Shown piece after piece: positions 26,459-35,175 of a DNA stretch of 64,000 nucleotides. The position numbers and the translations under genes are program-made. This stretch comes from CAMYLY01 sp036397755 (GTDB lineage Bacteria > Gemmatimonadota > Gemmatimonadetes > Gemmatimonadales > GWC2-71-9). Positions within the stretch are counted from its first letter, which is position 1. Every line of letters starts with the position of its first letter. Location of the stretch: assembly GCA_036397755.1 (NCBI GenBank), contig DASWII010000035.1:62001-126000 (forward strand), written 5' to 3'. Below the pieces are notes generated by a model, which was given only the letters and a program-made list of their open reading frames with translations, was not told the DNA's origin and did not search any database.

Positions 26459-27170
26459 GAGCACTCCCGTTCCTGGTGACGGTGTACCGCAGGGCGCGGC
26501 GCCCCATCCAGCGCACGCCGAACGCATCATGTACTCCCCGGACCGCGCGCCGCCACATGCCGTACTTGCTGCGGCCTGCGAGGCGGGGCCGATGGCGTAC
26601 CGGATGTTCCCGCACGACACCGCCGTGATATTGAATGAGCGCCGGCAAAAAGCGGTGCATGCCGTCGAACCGAGGTAACCGCCGCACGGCGTCGGCCCGC
26701 ATGGCTTTGAGCGAGCATCCGGTGTCGCGAATGCCGTCGGCCGTAATCCAGCTCCGGACGGTGTTCGCCACCCTGCTTTGTACCCGCTTCCAGCGCGAAT
26801 CGCGCCGCTCGGTGCGAAAGCCCACCACCGCGGTCAGCCGCGCGTCCGCTTCCAGCGCGGTCAACATCGCCGGAATGTCCGCCGGGTCGTTTTGGCCGTC
26901 CGCATCCATCGTGACGATCACTCCTCCCCCGGCCGCGTCAAAGCCAGCCGCAATGGCGGCACTTTGGCCGGTGTGGGTTTGCAGCACCACGGTGCGCAGG
27001 TTCGGGAACGCGCGGGTCAGATCGCGCAGCCGCTCGAGGGATCCATCGGTCGAGCCGTCGTCCACCGCAATGACCTCGTGCCGCACCGATCGCAGGGCTT
27101 CCGTAAGCTCGGCGATGACCGGCTCGAGGTTGTCGCGCTCGTTGAACACGGGCAGTACGAGAGAAACCAC
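26442..27170 (-). CDS. Family 2 glycosyltransferase (dolichol-phosphate-mannose-synthase-like)
   Basis: The 242-residue GT-A domain has VSLVLPVFNERDN at the start, VDDGSTDGS, and the nucleotide/metal motif TMDADGQNDPADI. It has no C-terminal transmembrane helices, so it probably makes a lipid-linked sugar or modifies an envelope glycan. A TTG at 27233 would lengthen the N-terminus, but a TTGACA promoter box of the divergent gene sits right beside it. GTG at 27170 has an AGGTGGAGGAG Shine-Dalgarno and starts exactly at the first strand, so it is preferred. Confidence 0.85.
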   Translation of the reverse strand: MVSLVLPVFNERDNLEPVIAELTEALRSVRHEVIAVDDGSTDGSLERLRDLTRAFPNLRTVVLQTHTGQSAAIAAGFDAAGGGVIVTMDADGQNDPADIPAMLTALEADARLTAVVGFRTERRDSRWKRVQSRVANTVRSWITADGIRDTGCSLKAMRADAVRRLPRFDGMHRFLPALIQYHGGVVREHPVRHRPRLAGRSKYGMWRRAVRGVHDAFGVRWMGRRALRYTVTRNGSARGRKA

Positions 27171-27234
27171 CCGCTCCTCCACCTCCCGTGAGGTCGAGCC
27201 GAGGAACGTATCCCCGGCCGGTATGGGAATCAAG

Positions 27235-27264
27235 TTGACAAGCTCGCGCGGATTTCGGTTAATT
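27235..27264 (+). promoter_or_regulatory. Sigma-70-type promoter of the glycosylasparaginase operon
   Basis: TTGACA at 27235-27240 and TTAATT at 27259-27264 are separated by 18 nt and lie about 37 bases before the ATG at 27302. It is one of the few consensus-like -35 boxes in this GC-rich window. Confidence 0.5.
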
Positions 27265-27301
27265 CGCGTGCCAGTAACCTACTCACAGCAAGGCGAAGAT
27301 C

Positions 27302-28342
27302 ATGACAGAGAATCTGAGTCGGCGATCGTTCGTGGGCGCCGTGTCTGCGGTCGCGGGAGGTATTGGACTTGGAGTCGAACCCGCGCTGGCTGCTCCGGCC
27401 GTCCGGCGCTCGAAGCAGGGGCGCGCCGCCGCCGTCGCCTCCAGTAATGGACTCCGGGCTGTCCAGCGGGCCGGGGAACTCCTCGCCGAAGGGATCGATA
27501 CGCTGGATGCCGCCATCGAGGGAGTGAAGATCCAGGAGCTGGATCCGAACGACCAATCGGTAGGGTACGGTGGGCTGCCCAACGAGGAGGGGGTGGTGCA
27601 GCTGGACGCCTCGTGCATGCACGGACCGTCCAAGCGCGCCGGGGCCGTCGCGGCACTCGAGGGGATCAAGACTCCGAGCGTCGTCGCCAAGTACGTCTTG
27701 CTGTACACCGATCACGTGATGCTGGTCGGAGAAGGCGCGAAACGTTTCGCGCTGTCCTACGGATTCAAGGAAGAAGACCTGCTGACGGAAGCCTCGCGCG
27801 AACGGTGGCTTCGATGGCGCGCCAACCGTGGCGCCGCGGACGACTGGCTCGACGTGCCCGACGATGCCCCCGACATGGGGCGCGTCACGGGCACGATCAA
27901 CTGCAACGTGGTGAACGCCGACGGTGACTTGTCGTCGGTCACCACGACCAGCGGCCTGTCCTGGAAGATCCCCGGCCGGGTCGGTGATTCTCCGATCATC
28001 GGCGCCGGCCAGTACACGGACAACGACGTGGGAGCGGCGGGCTCCACCGGGCGAGGCGAATCGGCGATTCAGACCTGTGGGTCGTTTCTGGTTGTCGAGT
28101 TCATGCGACGAGGCATGGCTCCAACGGATGCGTGCCTCGAGACGCTGCGGAGAGTGCTCACGATGTCGGAGCCACGTCTCATCGGCGACGATGGGCGTCC
28201 GACGTTCGGCTTGAGCTTTTATGCCGTCAATAAGCGCGGCGAGTTCGGTGCGGCGACGTTTACTCCGTCACGCTATGCCGCGTGGAATGGCGAAACCGCC
28301 GCCCGCTACGACACGGCGTACCTCTTTGAGCAGTCGCGGTGA
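27302..28342 (+). CDS. Glycosylasparaginase-like Ntn-hydrolase (asparaginase_2 family), Tat-exported
   Basis: A 346-residue protein with an N-terminal twin-arginine signal (SRRSFVGAVSAVAGG). In the body, GTINCNVVNADGDLSSVTTTSGLSWKIPGR marks the Ntn nucleophile region: the threonine in GTI would become the new N-terminus after self-cleavage. GQYTDNDVGAAGSTGRGE is the conserved oxyanion/substrate segment. It hydrolyses N4-(beta-N-acetylglucosaminyl)-asparagine or similar amides outside the cytoplasm. It is coupled by GTGA to an outer-membrane barrel gene. Confidence 0.9.
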   Translation: MTENLSRRSFVGAVSAVAGGIGLGVEPALAAPAVRRSKQGRAAAVASSNGLRAVQRAGELLAEGIDTLDAAIEGVKIQELDPNDQSVGYGGLPNEEGVVQLDASCMHGPSKRAGAVAALEGIKTPSVVAKYVLLYTDHVMLVGEGAKRFALSYGFKEEDLLTEASRERWLRWRANRGAADDWLDVPDDAPDMGRVTGTINCNVVNADGDLSSVTTTSGLSWKIPGRVGDSPIIGAGQYTDNDVGAAGSTGRGESAIQTCGSFLVVEFMRRGMAPTDACLETLRRVLTMSEPRLIGDDGRPTFGLSFYAVNKRGEFGAATFTPSRYAAWNGETAARYDTAYLFEQSR

Positions 28343-29511
28343 GGAACTGGCTCGCATCGCTGCTGCTTGTCGGCGCGATCACCGGGGAGGTGCGTGCTCA
28401 GATTCCGGACCTTCCCAAGATCGGCAGGAACTGGACGGACGTTTCCTACCCCAAGCTGTTCTGGACGTCCAAGGACGGGTTTACCGCGGGTCTGTATTAC
28501 GCGCAGATCCGCCCCATGGGGTTCCTCAATTTCTTCGAACCCCAGCCTTATGGCGGATCGCTCGAGATCGACGGCCAAGTCTCGACATCGGGGAGCAAGC
28601 TCCTCGTGCTCGAGGCGCGGCTCCCCCGGCTCGTGGAGGGGTGGAGGTTTGCCGCCACGGCGAAAGTGAGCCGGGAGGCGCGCGCGTACTACTTCGGCCT
28701 CGGCAATCAAACCGCCTATGACGGCACCCTCGAGAACGACCAGCAGCCACTCTACTATCGATGGAACCACAAGTCGGCCTTCCTCCGCGCCGAGGCGCAG
28801 CGCCAGATCGTCGGCGGGCTGCGGGCGCTGGTCGGCGTTCATCTCGAGCGCTCGCGCACCGACACCGTGGCCGGACTCAGCCTCCTCGCCCAGAACTTCG
28901 CCGCGGACCCCAGCCTCGAGGTAGAGCGCGCCGTCGCCCAGCTCGGTGTACGAATCGGGCTCGTGTTCGACACCCGAAACGACGAGGTGGCGCCCGCGCG
29001 AGGGGTCCTGCTCGAAGGCATCCACTCTCGGTTTGGTGGGGAAAGCCGCTTTCACCGAACGACGCTTTCCGGTGCGGCGTACGTTACCCCGTTCGGTCGC
29101 GTCACCTTTGCCGGCAGAGTGGTGGCCCAGATCGCGGGCGGAGATCCGCCCCTGCAGGCGCTCGACGTCGTCGAAGTGAGTGAGAACGTCTATGCAGGAG
29201 TCGGGGGTGAGCGGTCGCATCGCGCGTTCCTCGAGCGCCGTTTTCTCGGGGCAGACAAGCTGCTGTTCAACGCGGATATCCGTTGGGAAGCGATCACGAC
29301 TCCCACGCTGTATCGCGTCACCCTGCTCACGTTCCTCGACGCGGGGCGGGTGTTCGACCAGGATGGTCTTCGACTCACCGCCGAGGGACTCCACGTGGGC
29401 GCTGGCGGCGGCATCATGCTGCACTTCTTCCGTGCGGCGGTGATGGGAGCAACGGTGGGGTTCGGTGAGGACGGTGGAACCCTCACGATCCACACCCAAT
29501 GGTCCTATTGA
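28339..29511 (+). CDS. Outer-membrane beta-barrel protein (BamA/TamA surface-antigen type, no POTRA)
   Basis: 390 residues with a signal peptide (NWLASLLLVGAITGEVRAQ) and a chain of amphipathic strands. RIGLVFDTRNDEVAPARGVLLE matches the D15/Omp85 barrel signature, and the final residues HTQWSY end in an aromatic, as outer-membrane barrels do. No POTRA repeats are present, so it is not a classical assembly factor. GTG at 28339 overlaps the asparaginase stop. Possibly a channel or an anchor for products of the preceding exported hydrolase. Confidence 0.82.
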   Translation: MRNWLASLLLVGAITGEVRAQIPDLPKIGRNWTDVSYPKLFWTSKDGFTAGLYYAQIRPMGFLNFFEPQPYGGSLEIDGQVSTSGSKLLVLEARLPRLVEGWRFAATAKVSREARAYYFGLGNQTAYDGTLENDQQPLYYRWNHKSAFLRAEAQRQIVGGLRALVGVHLERSRTDTVAGLSLLAQNFAADPSLEVERAVAQLGVRIGLVFDTRNDEVAPARGVLLEGIHSRFGGESRFHRTTLSGAAYVTPFGRVTFAGRVVAQIAGGDPPLQALDVVEVSENVYAGVGGERSHRAFLERRFLGADKLLFNADIRWEAITTPTLYRVTLLTFLDAGRVFDQDGLRLTAEGLHVGAGGGIMLHFFRAAVMGATVGFGEDGGTLTIHTQWSY

Positions 29512-29515
29512 GGAC

Positions 29516-30655
29516 CTACTCCTCGACGACTTCGATGCCGCGGCGGGCGAGTGCATCCACGTACGGCTGGAACGGCACGGCCTGGAACGCGGGCTGGACG
29601 CCCGGCGCGATCTCCCCCGCGACCTGCATCTGACCCGTGATCGACAACGAGTACCCGGTCGTCCGCTCCATGGCGGTGATCGCGACTTTCCGGTCGTAGC
29701 GGTCTAAAACGCGGAACGCCGCGCGCACCGGTTGTCCGTCGTGCTCCCCCTCACCCACGACCCGGAGCGCCACCAGATCCTCCGCGTCAGGGTGGCGCAG
29801 GTGCGGCTCGACCACGGCGACGAACACGTCCCGGGGCCGCACGGACACTTTCCCGACGACGACGGGATCGAGGTCCACCAACCCCAGATCGCGGATTGCC
29901 TTCATGATGTGTGCATGCCCCGGATAGCGCAGCGTCTTGTACTCCATGTTCTGCACGATCCCTTTAAACGCCCACGGCATCGTGGAGAGACCTCCTCCGG
30001 TGTGGAACGCCTCGAGCGTGCCGAGCGGCGCGGGAAAGCACACGTCCTCAAGCTCGGTGAGCGGCTCGACCTGCATGCGCTCACCCTCGCGGATGATCCA
30101 GGAGGGCGTCGTGTAATAATCCAACGCCCCCTCGAGCGAGTACACGACTTGGTAGTTCAGGGGAGGCTTCGGGTGCTGCGGCAACCCACCTACAAAGAGC
30201 TTCACTGAATGCGCGCGACCTCCCACTCGGCGAACACATTCGGCCGCAAGAATATTTGCCAGGCCGGGAGCCAGTCCACAGTCCGGAACCACCGAGATGC
30301 GGCGGTCATTAGCCGATCCGTGCAGGGCCTCCTGGTCATGCACGATCTGCGTGTTGCCACCGAGGTCGCAGTAGTGGACGCCAGCTTCGATCGCCGCCTG
30401 CGTGACCGGGAGATTGAAGTAGTACGGCAGGGCACACATCACGGCGTCACAGCTGCGCAGCGTGCTGACCACCGCCTCCTGCTCACGAGCGTCGAGCTCG
30501 AGCGCCGTCAGGCGATGGCCCAGATACGGGCGCAGGAAGGCCGGAAGGTCGCCGATCTGCTTGTCGGCAAGTGTGACCTGGGCGTCGGACGTCTGCAGCA
30601 GATCATATGCACACGCGGATCCCTGAAGGCCCGCGCCTAACACCAGCATCTTCAT
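29516..30655 (-). CDS. Saccharopine dehydrogenase-like oxidoreductase
   Basis: A 379-residue protein with an N-terminal Rossmann motif LGAGLQGSACAYDLL and the family's middle motifs CDAVMCALPYYFNLPVTQAAIEAGVHYCDLGGN and PDCGLAPGLANILA. This is the saccharopine dehydrogenase/L-lysine dehydrogenase-like family, which acts on amino-acid C-N bonds with NAD(P). A role in lysine degradation is possible; no dedicated partner lies beside it. It is convergent with the barrel gene. Confidence 0.87.
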   Translation of the reverse strand: MKMLVLGAGLQGSACAYDLLQTSDAQVTLADKQIGDLPAFLRPYLGHRLTALELDAREQEAVVSTLRSCDAVMCALPYYFNLPVTQAAIEAGVHYCDLGGNTQIVHDQEALHGSANDRRISVVPDCGLAPGLANILAAECVRRVGGRAHSVKLFVGGLPQHPKPPLNYQVVYSLEGALDYYTTPSWIIREGERMQVEPLTELEDVCFPAPLGTLEAFHTGGGLSTMPWAFKGIVQNMEYKTLRYPGHAHIMKAIRDLGLVDLDPVVVGKVSVRPRDVFVAVVEPHLRHPDAEDLVALRVVGEGEHDGQPVRAAFRVLDRYDRKVAITAMERTTGYSLSITGQMQVAGEIAPGVQPAFQAVPFQPYVDALARRGIEVVEE

Positions 30656-30780
30656 TCGACCCCACCTCCATCCACAGTGAGTCCGGCCCCCCGGGGCCCA
30701 AGTTCGGGCGCTAAAGATAACCGGAGCACGACCTCGTCAGGACGCAGTGACTTCCGCTCCACGGTGCGGCTGAGTAAGAT

Positions 30781-30796
30781 GTGAGTGATGACTCAC
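30781..30796. promoter_or_regulatory. Inverted repeat at the TetR gene start (probable autoregulatory operator)
   Basis: GTGAGT and ACTCAC are perfect inverted half-sites separated by GATG, and they overlap the first start codons of the tetR-family gene. A third GTGAGT lies further upstream near 30676. Placement over the start region fits self-repression by a dimer. Confidence 0.5.
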
Positions 30797-31399
30797 CCAC
30801 AGACCATGGCTACCGTCAAGACCGGTCCAAGAAACGCCCAGGCAACGCGCGATCGCCTGGTACGATCCGCGGTCAGCCTGATGACCGAACGGGGATACCA
30901 CGCGACGACCACCCCGCAGATTGCCCGTGCGGCTAACGTCGCCGAAGGCACGATGTACCGGCATTTCAGCAGCAAGCAGGCCATGCTCAACGAGATCTAC
31001 CGGGCCGGGGCACGCATCTTCCTGGACCGCGCCAGGACTTCCCCGCCCGGCGACTGCCGCGCCCGGTTGCGGGACCTCGCCGAGCACTGGCGCACGATGG
31101 CGCTACGCGACGGTCCGCTCGTGAGGTGTGTCATGCTCACTGACTGGAAGGACCTGCTCGACGCACGCAGCCTTGAAATGCGTGGGAACCTCCGATTCGC
31201 GATCGAGGCTATCGTGGCCGCCGGAAAGGCCGATGGCATGGTGCGGGCGGGCCCGGCCGCGGTCCTGGCCGACTGCTGGCTGGCGATCGTTCGGAGGGTG
31301 TTGGAGGAAACGGCCGCCGGACGCTGGCCACCGGATCACCCATCCGCCGCCCTGGCGCTCGACGCCGCGTGGGACGCGATTGCGGCTCCCACCCGCTAG
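30788..31399 (+). CDS. TetR-family transcriptional regulator
   Basis: A product of about 203 residues with the TetR N-terminal DNA-binding domain: RDRLVRSAVSLMTERGYHATTTPQIARAANVAEGTMYRHFSSKQAML. A helical ligand-binding domain follows. Starts at 30785 (GTG), 30788 (ATG) and 30809 (ATG) are all possible; none has a strong Shine-Dalgarno. The inverted repeat at 30781-30796 covers the first two, which would favour 30809 or a leaderless message. It may control the adjacent transporter gene or the divergent oxidoreductase gene. Confidence 0.88.
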   Translation: MTHPQTMATVKTGPRNAQATRDRLVRSAVSLMTERGYHATTTPQIARAANVAEGTMYRHFSSKQAMLNEIYRAGARIFLDRARTSPPGDCRARLRDLAEHWRTMALRDGPLVRCVMLTDWKDLLDARSLEMRGNLRFAIEAIVAAGKADGMVRAGPAAVLADCWLAIVRRVLEETAAGRWPPDHPSAALALDAAWDAIAAPTR

Positions 31400-31491
31400 A
31401 CATCTGACCTGCGCCCGGTAATTTCGAGAGTTTTCATAACCCGAAGGCTCTCGCCCAGATTCGCCTTTCGCATGGAAAGGAAGACGGTTTC

Positions 31492-32868
31492 ATGAACTCG
31501 AATGCACCGCGCGACACGTGGGGCTCGAAAGCCGCGTTCATCCTGGCTGCGGCCGGGAGCGCGGTGGGGCTCGGGAATATCTGGGGCTTCCCGACCATGG
31601 CCGCGGCCAATGGTGGCGGCGCGTTCTTGCTGGTCTACCTGCTGTGCGTGGCGCTCATCGGCGCTCCGGTCATGCTGGCGGAGCTCACCATCGGACGGAA
31701 TACTCAGAAGAACCCGGTGGGCGCGTTCCGAGCCCTGGCGCCGCGTTCGGCATGGATCGTCGTCGGTGGGCTCGGCGTTGTCGCTGGCGTGGTGATTCTG
31801 AGTTTCTACTCGGTCATCGCTGGTTGGACCCTGGCGTACATCTGGAAGAGCGCGACCGGCGCATTCCCGCCTGGCGCCGACACGGCCACGATCTTCGCCG
31901 GCGTGGCCGCCAGTCCGGTGCCCGCCATCGGATACCATCTGCTCTTCATGGCAATCACGGTCTCCGTCGTGATCGGTGGCGTGCGCGACGGTATCGAGCG
32001 CTGGACAAAGGTGCTGATGCCGGGTCTCGCGATCGTGTTGTTGCTACTGGTTGCGCGTGCGGTCACCCTCTCGGGTGCGGGAGCCGGCCTGGAGTTCTAC
32101 CTTAAACCTGACTTTGGCAGCATCACGGGCGGCACCGTCCTCGCCGCGGCCGGCCAGGCCTTCTTCAGCCTGAGTCTCGGCATGGGCGCCATGATTACGT
32201 ACGGCTCCTACATCTCGAAGAAGGACGACCTCGTCTCATCCGCACTGTGGGTGGTCGGGCTCGATACGTTCGTCGCCGTCCTGGCGGGTCTCCTGATCTT
32301 CCCAACGCTATTTCACGCCGGGCTGGACGCTGGAGCTGGTGGACCGGGCATGGTGTTCGTCGTACTCACGTCGTTACTCAGCACGATCCCGCCGGCACCC
32401 ATCGGCGGCATCATCTTTGGCACGCTTTTCTTCGTGCTTCTCTTCATTGCCGCGCTCACGTCGAGCATCTCGCTTCTCGAGGTCGGTACGGCGTACTTCG
32501 TCGACGAGAAGAACATTTCGCGCAAGAAGGCCGTGATTCTTCTCGGAGCGTTGGCGTTCGTGCTCGGTATCCCGAGCGCGCTGGCGAACGGCGCGGTACC
32601 CTTCCTGACTTCGTTGCCGGGCATCGGCATGGATTTCCTGAGTTTCTTGTTCACCGTCTTCGGCCAGTACGCGCTCGTCGTCGGTGCATTGCTGATCAGC
32701 GTGTTCACGGCGTGGATCTGGGGTACGAAGCGAGCAGGCGACGAAGTGCGGGCCAATGACGGTCAGTTCCCATTCGAGGGAACCTGGAATCTCCTGATCC
32801 GCTACGTGTGCCCGATTGCCATCACCGCGATCCTGGCAAACCTCGTGTGGGGTCTTGTCGTTTCGTGA
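31492..32868 (+). CDS. Sodium-dependent transporter, NSS/SNF family
   Basis: A 458-residue membrane protein with about eleven to twelve helices. GSAVGLGNIWGFPTMAAANGGGAF is the TM1 signature of neurotransmitter:sodium symporters, with the unwound Na+-binding region. Further markers are PVMLAELTIGR and the ISLLEVGTAYFVDE segment. Bacterial members import amino acids with Na+. The ATG follows AAGGAAGA. Substrate unknown. Confidence 0.93.
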   Translation: MNSNAPRDTWGSKAAFILAAAGSAVGLGNIWGFPTMAAANGGGAFLLVYLLCVALIGAPVMLAELTIGRNTQKNPVGAFRALAPRSAWIVVGGLGVVAGVVILSFYSVIAGWTLAYIWKSATGAFPPGADTATIFAGVAASPVPAIGYHLLFMAITVSVVIGGVRDGIERWTKVLMPGLAIVLLLLVARAVTLSGAGAGLEFYLKPDFGSITGGTVLAAAGQAFFSLSLGMGAMITYGSYISKKDDLVSSALWVVGLDTFVAVLAGLLIFPTLFHAGLDAGAGGPGMVFVVLTSLLSTIPPAPIGGIIFGTLFFVLLFIAALTSSISLLEVGTAYFVDEKNISRKKAVILLGALAFVLGIPSALANGAVPFLTSLPGIGMDFLSFLFTVFGQYALVVGALLISVFTAWIWGTKRAGDEVRANDGQFPFEGTWNLLIRYVCPIAITAILANLVWGLVVS

Positions 32869-32977
32869 GCCGAGGTAACGGCGACCGGCCGGTCACCGGG
32901 CGAGGCAAGGCACCGATCGTCGGCCGCGCGGGCGGGAGGCCGCCCACGAGACTCGAGCGGCGGTCATGCCGCGGCGG

Positions 32978-34078
32978 TCACGCCGCGCTGGTTGGTGCAT
33001 ACACGTCGAACACGGCGGACTCCGGCTGCGGCGTCCGCGCATCGCGACTGCCCAGGGCGACCTCGATTGCATCGTCGACTTCCTCGATCACCTGTCGCTC
33101 GGCCTGGTCCAATTGCTCCTGCGGAACGCCGAACCGCTTGAGTTGCTCCTCATAGAGACCGATAGGATCACGCGCACCCCAATACGCATAGGTCTCCGCG
33201 GGAATCATGCGCCGCGCGTCCTGCTCGTCGTGCGTGGCGTGACCGCCCATCCGAAACGTCGCCGCCGAGAGGATTACCGGGCCTTCGCCGGCGCGACATC
33301 GATCGACGGCGAGCTTCGTCGCCGCAAACGCGTCAAGCACGTTGTTGCCGTCGAAGGCCCAGCCGGCGCATCCGTACGCTTCATGGAGCTCATCGAAGTG
33401 CCCCGTCGGGTGATGTTCGTTCACGGGCGTGCCCAGCGCGATCTGGTTGTTCTGGATGATAAAGATGGCCGGCAAGCGAAGCACGGCCGCAAAGTTAAGC
33501 GCCTCATGGGTTGCCCCCGCGTTCACCGAACCGTCACCAATCCACGTCAGTGCGACTCGCCGCTCCGAGCGCAGGACGAACGCCAAGGCGATCCCGCAGA
33601 TGACGGGGGGCATACTCCCGATATGCGATACGGGCTGGAGTACCCGGCGCGAGAAATCTCCAACGTGGCCGTCCCGACCCCGCGAGGGCGAGTCGGCGGT
33701 TCCGAGATACCCCCGCAGCATGTCGGCAACAGGCATCCCCATCTCGCAGGAGGCGGCGGCGTTACGGATCATCGGGGCGACGACGTCCTCCGCGCGATTC
33801 AGGGCGTGCACGGGTCCGATCGTCGTCGCCTCCTCTCCCGTACCGAGCCAGGCCTTCGAGATCACTCCCTGCCACACCCAACGCTTGAGCGCGACGTCGT
33901 GCAGGCGCGCCCGCACCAACCCTCGGTACAATCCAAGCAGCGCATCGCGGGATAGCGCCAGAACGGTCTCGGCGCGGTGCTCATCGCGGCGCCATGTGGC
34001 CTCGAACTCCTCGATCAAGCTTGGATCCCCGTGCCACGAGACGTACTCCGGCGGATCGAAGGCGGGATACCGCTGCAC
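32978..34078 (-). CDS. 2-oxoacid dehydrogenase E1 component, alpha subunit (pyruvate/branched-chain type)
   Basis: A 366-residue TPP-dependent subunit. The diphosphate-binding motif is GDGSVNAGATHEALNFAAV followed by FIIQNNQIALGTP. ISKAWLGTGEEATTIGP and GGHATHDEQDAR are the E1-alpha substrate and phosphorylation-loop regions. The E1-beta, E2 and E3 genes are not in the window, so this is either an orphan or the partner of a beta subunit encoded elsewhere. It is the last gene of a minus-strand run, 11 nt after the kinase gene. Confidence 0.88.
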   Translation of the reverse strand: MQRYPAFDPPEYVSWHGDPSLIEEFEATWRRDEHRAETVLALSRDALLGLYRGLVRARLHDVALKRWVWQGVISKAWLGTGEEATTIGPVHALNRAEDVVAPMIRNAAASCEMGMPVADMLRGYLGTADSPSRGRDGHVGDFSRRVLQPVSHIGSMPPVICGIALAFVLRSERRVALTWIGDGSVNAGATHEALNFAAVLRLPAIFIIQNNQIALGTPVNEHHPTGHFDELHEAYGCAGWAFDGNNVLDAFAATKLAVDRCRAGEGPVILSAATFRMGGHATHDEQDARRMIPAETYAYWGARDPIGLYEEQLKRFGVPQEQLDQAERQVIEEVDDAIEVALGSRDARTPQPESAVFDVYAPTSAA

Positions 34079-34089
34079 GCCAAAGGCGC

Positions 34090-35175
34090 CTAGCGAAGAA
34101 ACGCGCGCAACCGGTCGCGCTCCGCAACGGCAACTGCCTCCACGAGCGCGCGTCCGAACTCGAGCGTCGTGGGAAAACGCCGGTCCGGCTCGGAGTCCAT
34201 GGACTTCGTCAGAGCCGCCTCGAGCGCTTCCGGGAACGCTGGCCGCAACTGCCGCAGCGGCGTGGGCCGCCCGCGGAGACGCGCAATCATCATCTCCTGC
34301 GGGGTGCGTCCCTGGAACGGGAGTTTGCCGGTGAACAACTCGAACGCCACGATCCCGAGTGCATACACGTCACTACGCGCGTCGAGGTCCTTCCCGCGGA
34401 TTTGTTCGGGACTCATGAACTCGGGTGTCCCGAGTATGATGCCCGTCGCCGTCAGCTTGGCAGCTCCACTCCCGGAACGACTCTCTTTCGCGAGCCCGAA
34501 GTCCATGACCACAGCCTGGTCGGAGCCGTCATCATGCTTGACGAGCATGATGTTCTCAGGCTTGAGATCCCGGTGCACGATATTGAATTGGTGGGCGTGA
34601 TGGAGGCCAGCGCAGCACTGCACCATGATCTCCACGCCGGGATGCACCTCCATCGGTCCGACTTGGGCCTCGCGATCGGACAGCAGCTCTCCCTTGAGGA
34701 AGGGCATCACGAGATAGATGAGGCCGTCCTCGGTCTCCCCCAGGCGCAGGATGCGACACGCGTTCGGGTGGTCGAGACGCATGGCCAGACCGGCCTCGCG
34801 GCGCAAGCGCTCGACGGAGCTCTGATCCTTGCTGAGCTTCGGGGTCAGCACCTTGATGGCGACGAACTCGCCGGAATGCACATCCCGAGCTTCGTACACG
34901 TACGCCATTCCTCCTTCACCCAGCTTGCTCAGCACCTGGTACCGCCGATCCAACATCTGATCCACCAGCGAGCCAGCGCGGTCCAGTCCTGCTCCCTGCT
35001 TCTTCGGCACCGCGGCACGCACCTGCGTCCCTACCAACTTCTTGGCCTCCGGATCCCTCGGTTTCACCGCGGGCGGCGCCCCACCGCTCACGTCGACGAG
35101 CGGAGTGCCATCCTTCGGGCAGAACCGTGCCTCACCGGCATAGACAGTCTTGCAGCGCGGACAGCGTCGGCTCAT
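34090..35175 (-). CDS. Serine/threonine protein kinase with N-terminal zinc ribbon
   Basis: 361 residues. The N-terminal CPRCKTVYAGEARFCPKDG is a four-cysteine zinc-ribbon motif. The Hanks-type kinase domain follows, with glycine loop LGEGGMAYVYEA, ATP lysine in FVAIKVL, catalytic HRDLKPEN, Mg-binding DFGLA and APE-equivalent GTPEFMSPEQ. There is no transmembrane segment, so it is cytoplasmic. Its ATG overlaps the stop of the GGDEF response-regulator gene (ATGA), implying coordinated synthesis with a c-di-GMP enzyme. Targets unknown. Confidence 0.94.
   Translation of the reverse strand: MSRRCPRCKTVYAGEARFCPKDGTPLVDVSGGAPPAVKPRDPEAKKLVGTQVRAAVPKKQGAGLDRAGSLVDQMLDRRYQVLSKLGEGGMAYVYEARDVHSGEFVAIKVLTPKLSKDQSSVERLRREAGLAMRLDHPNACRILRLGETEDGLIYLVMPFLKGELLSDREAQVGPMEVHPGVEIMVQCCAGLHHAHQFNIVHRDLKPENIMLVKHDDGSDQAVVMDFGLAKESRSGSGAAKLTATGIILGTPEFMSPEQIRGKDLDARSDVYALGIVAFELFTGKLPFQGRTPQEMMIARLRGRPTPLRQLRPAFPEALEAALTKSMDSEPDRRFPTTLEFGRALVEAVAVAERDRLRAFLR

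Noticed and set aside
32978..34078. Complete pyruvate dehydrogenase operon
   Set aside because: Only the E1-alpha gene is present; no E1-beta, E2 or E3 gene is adjacent.
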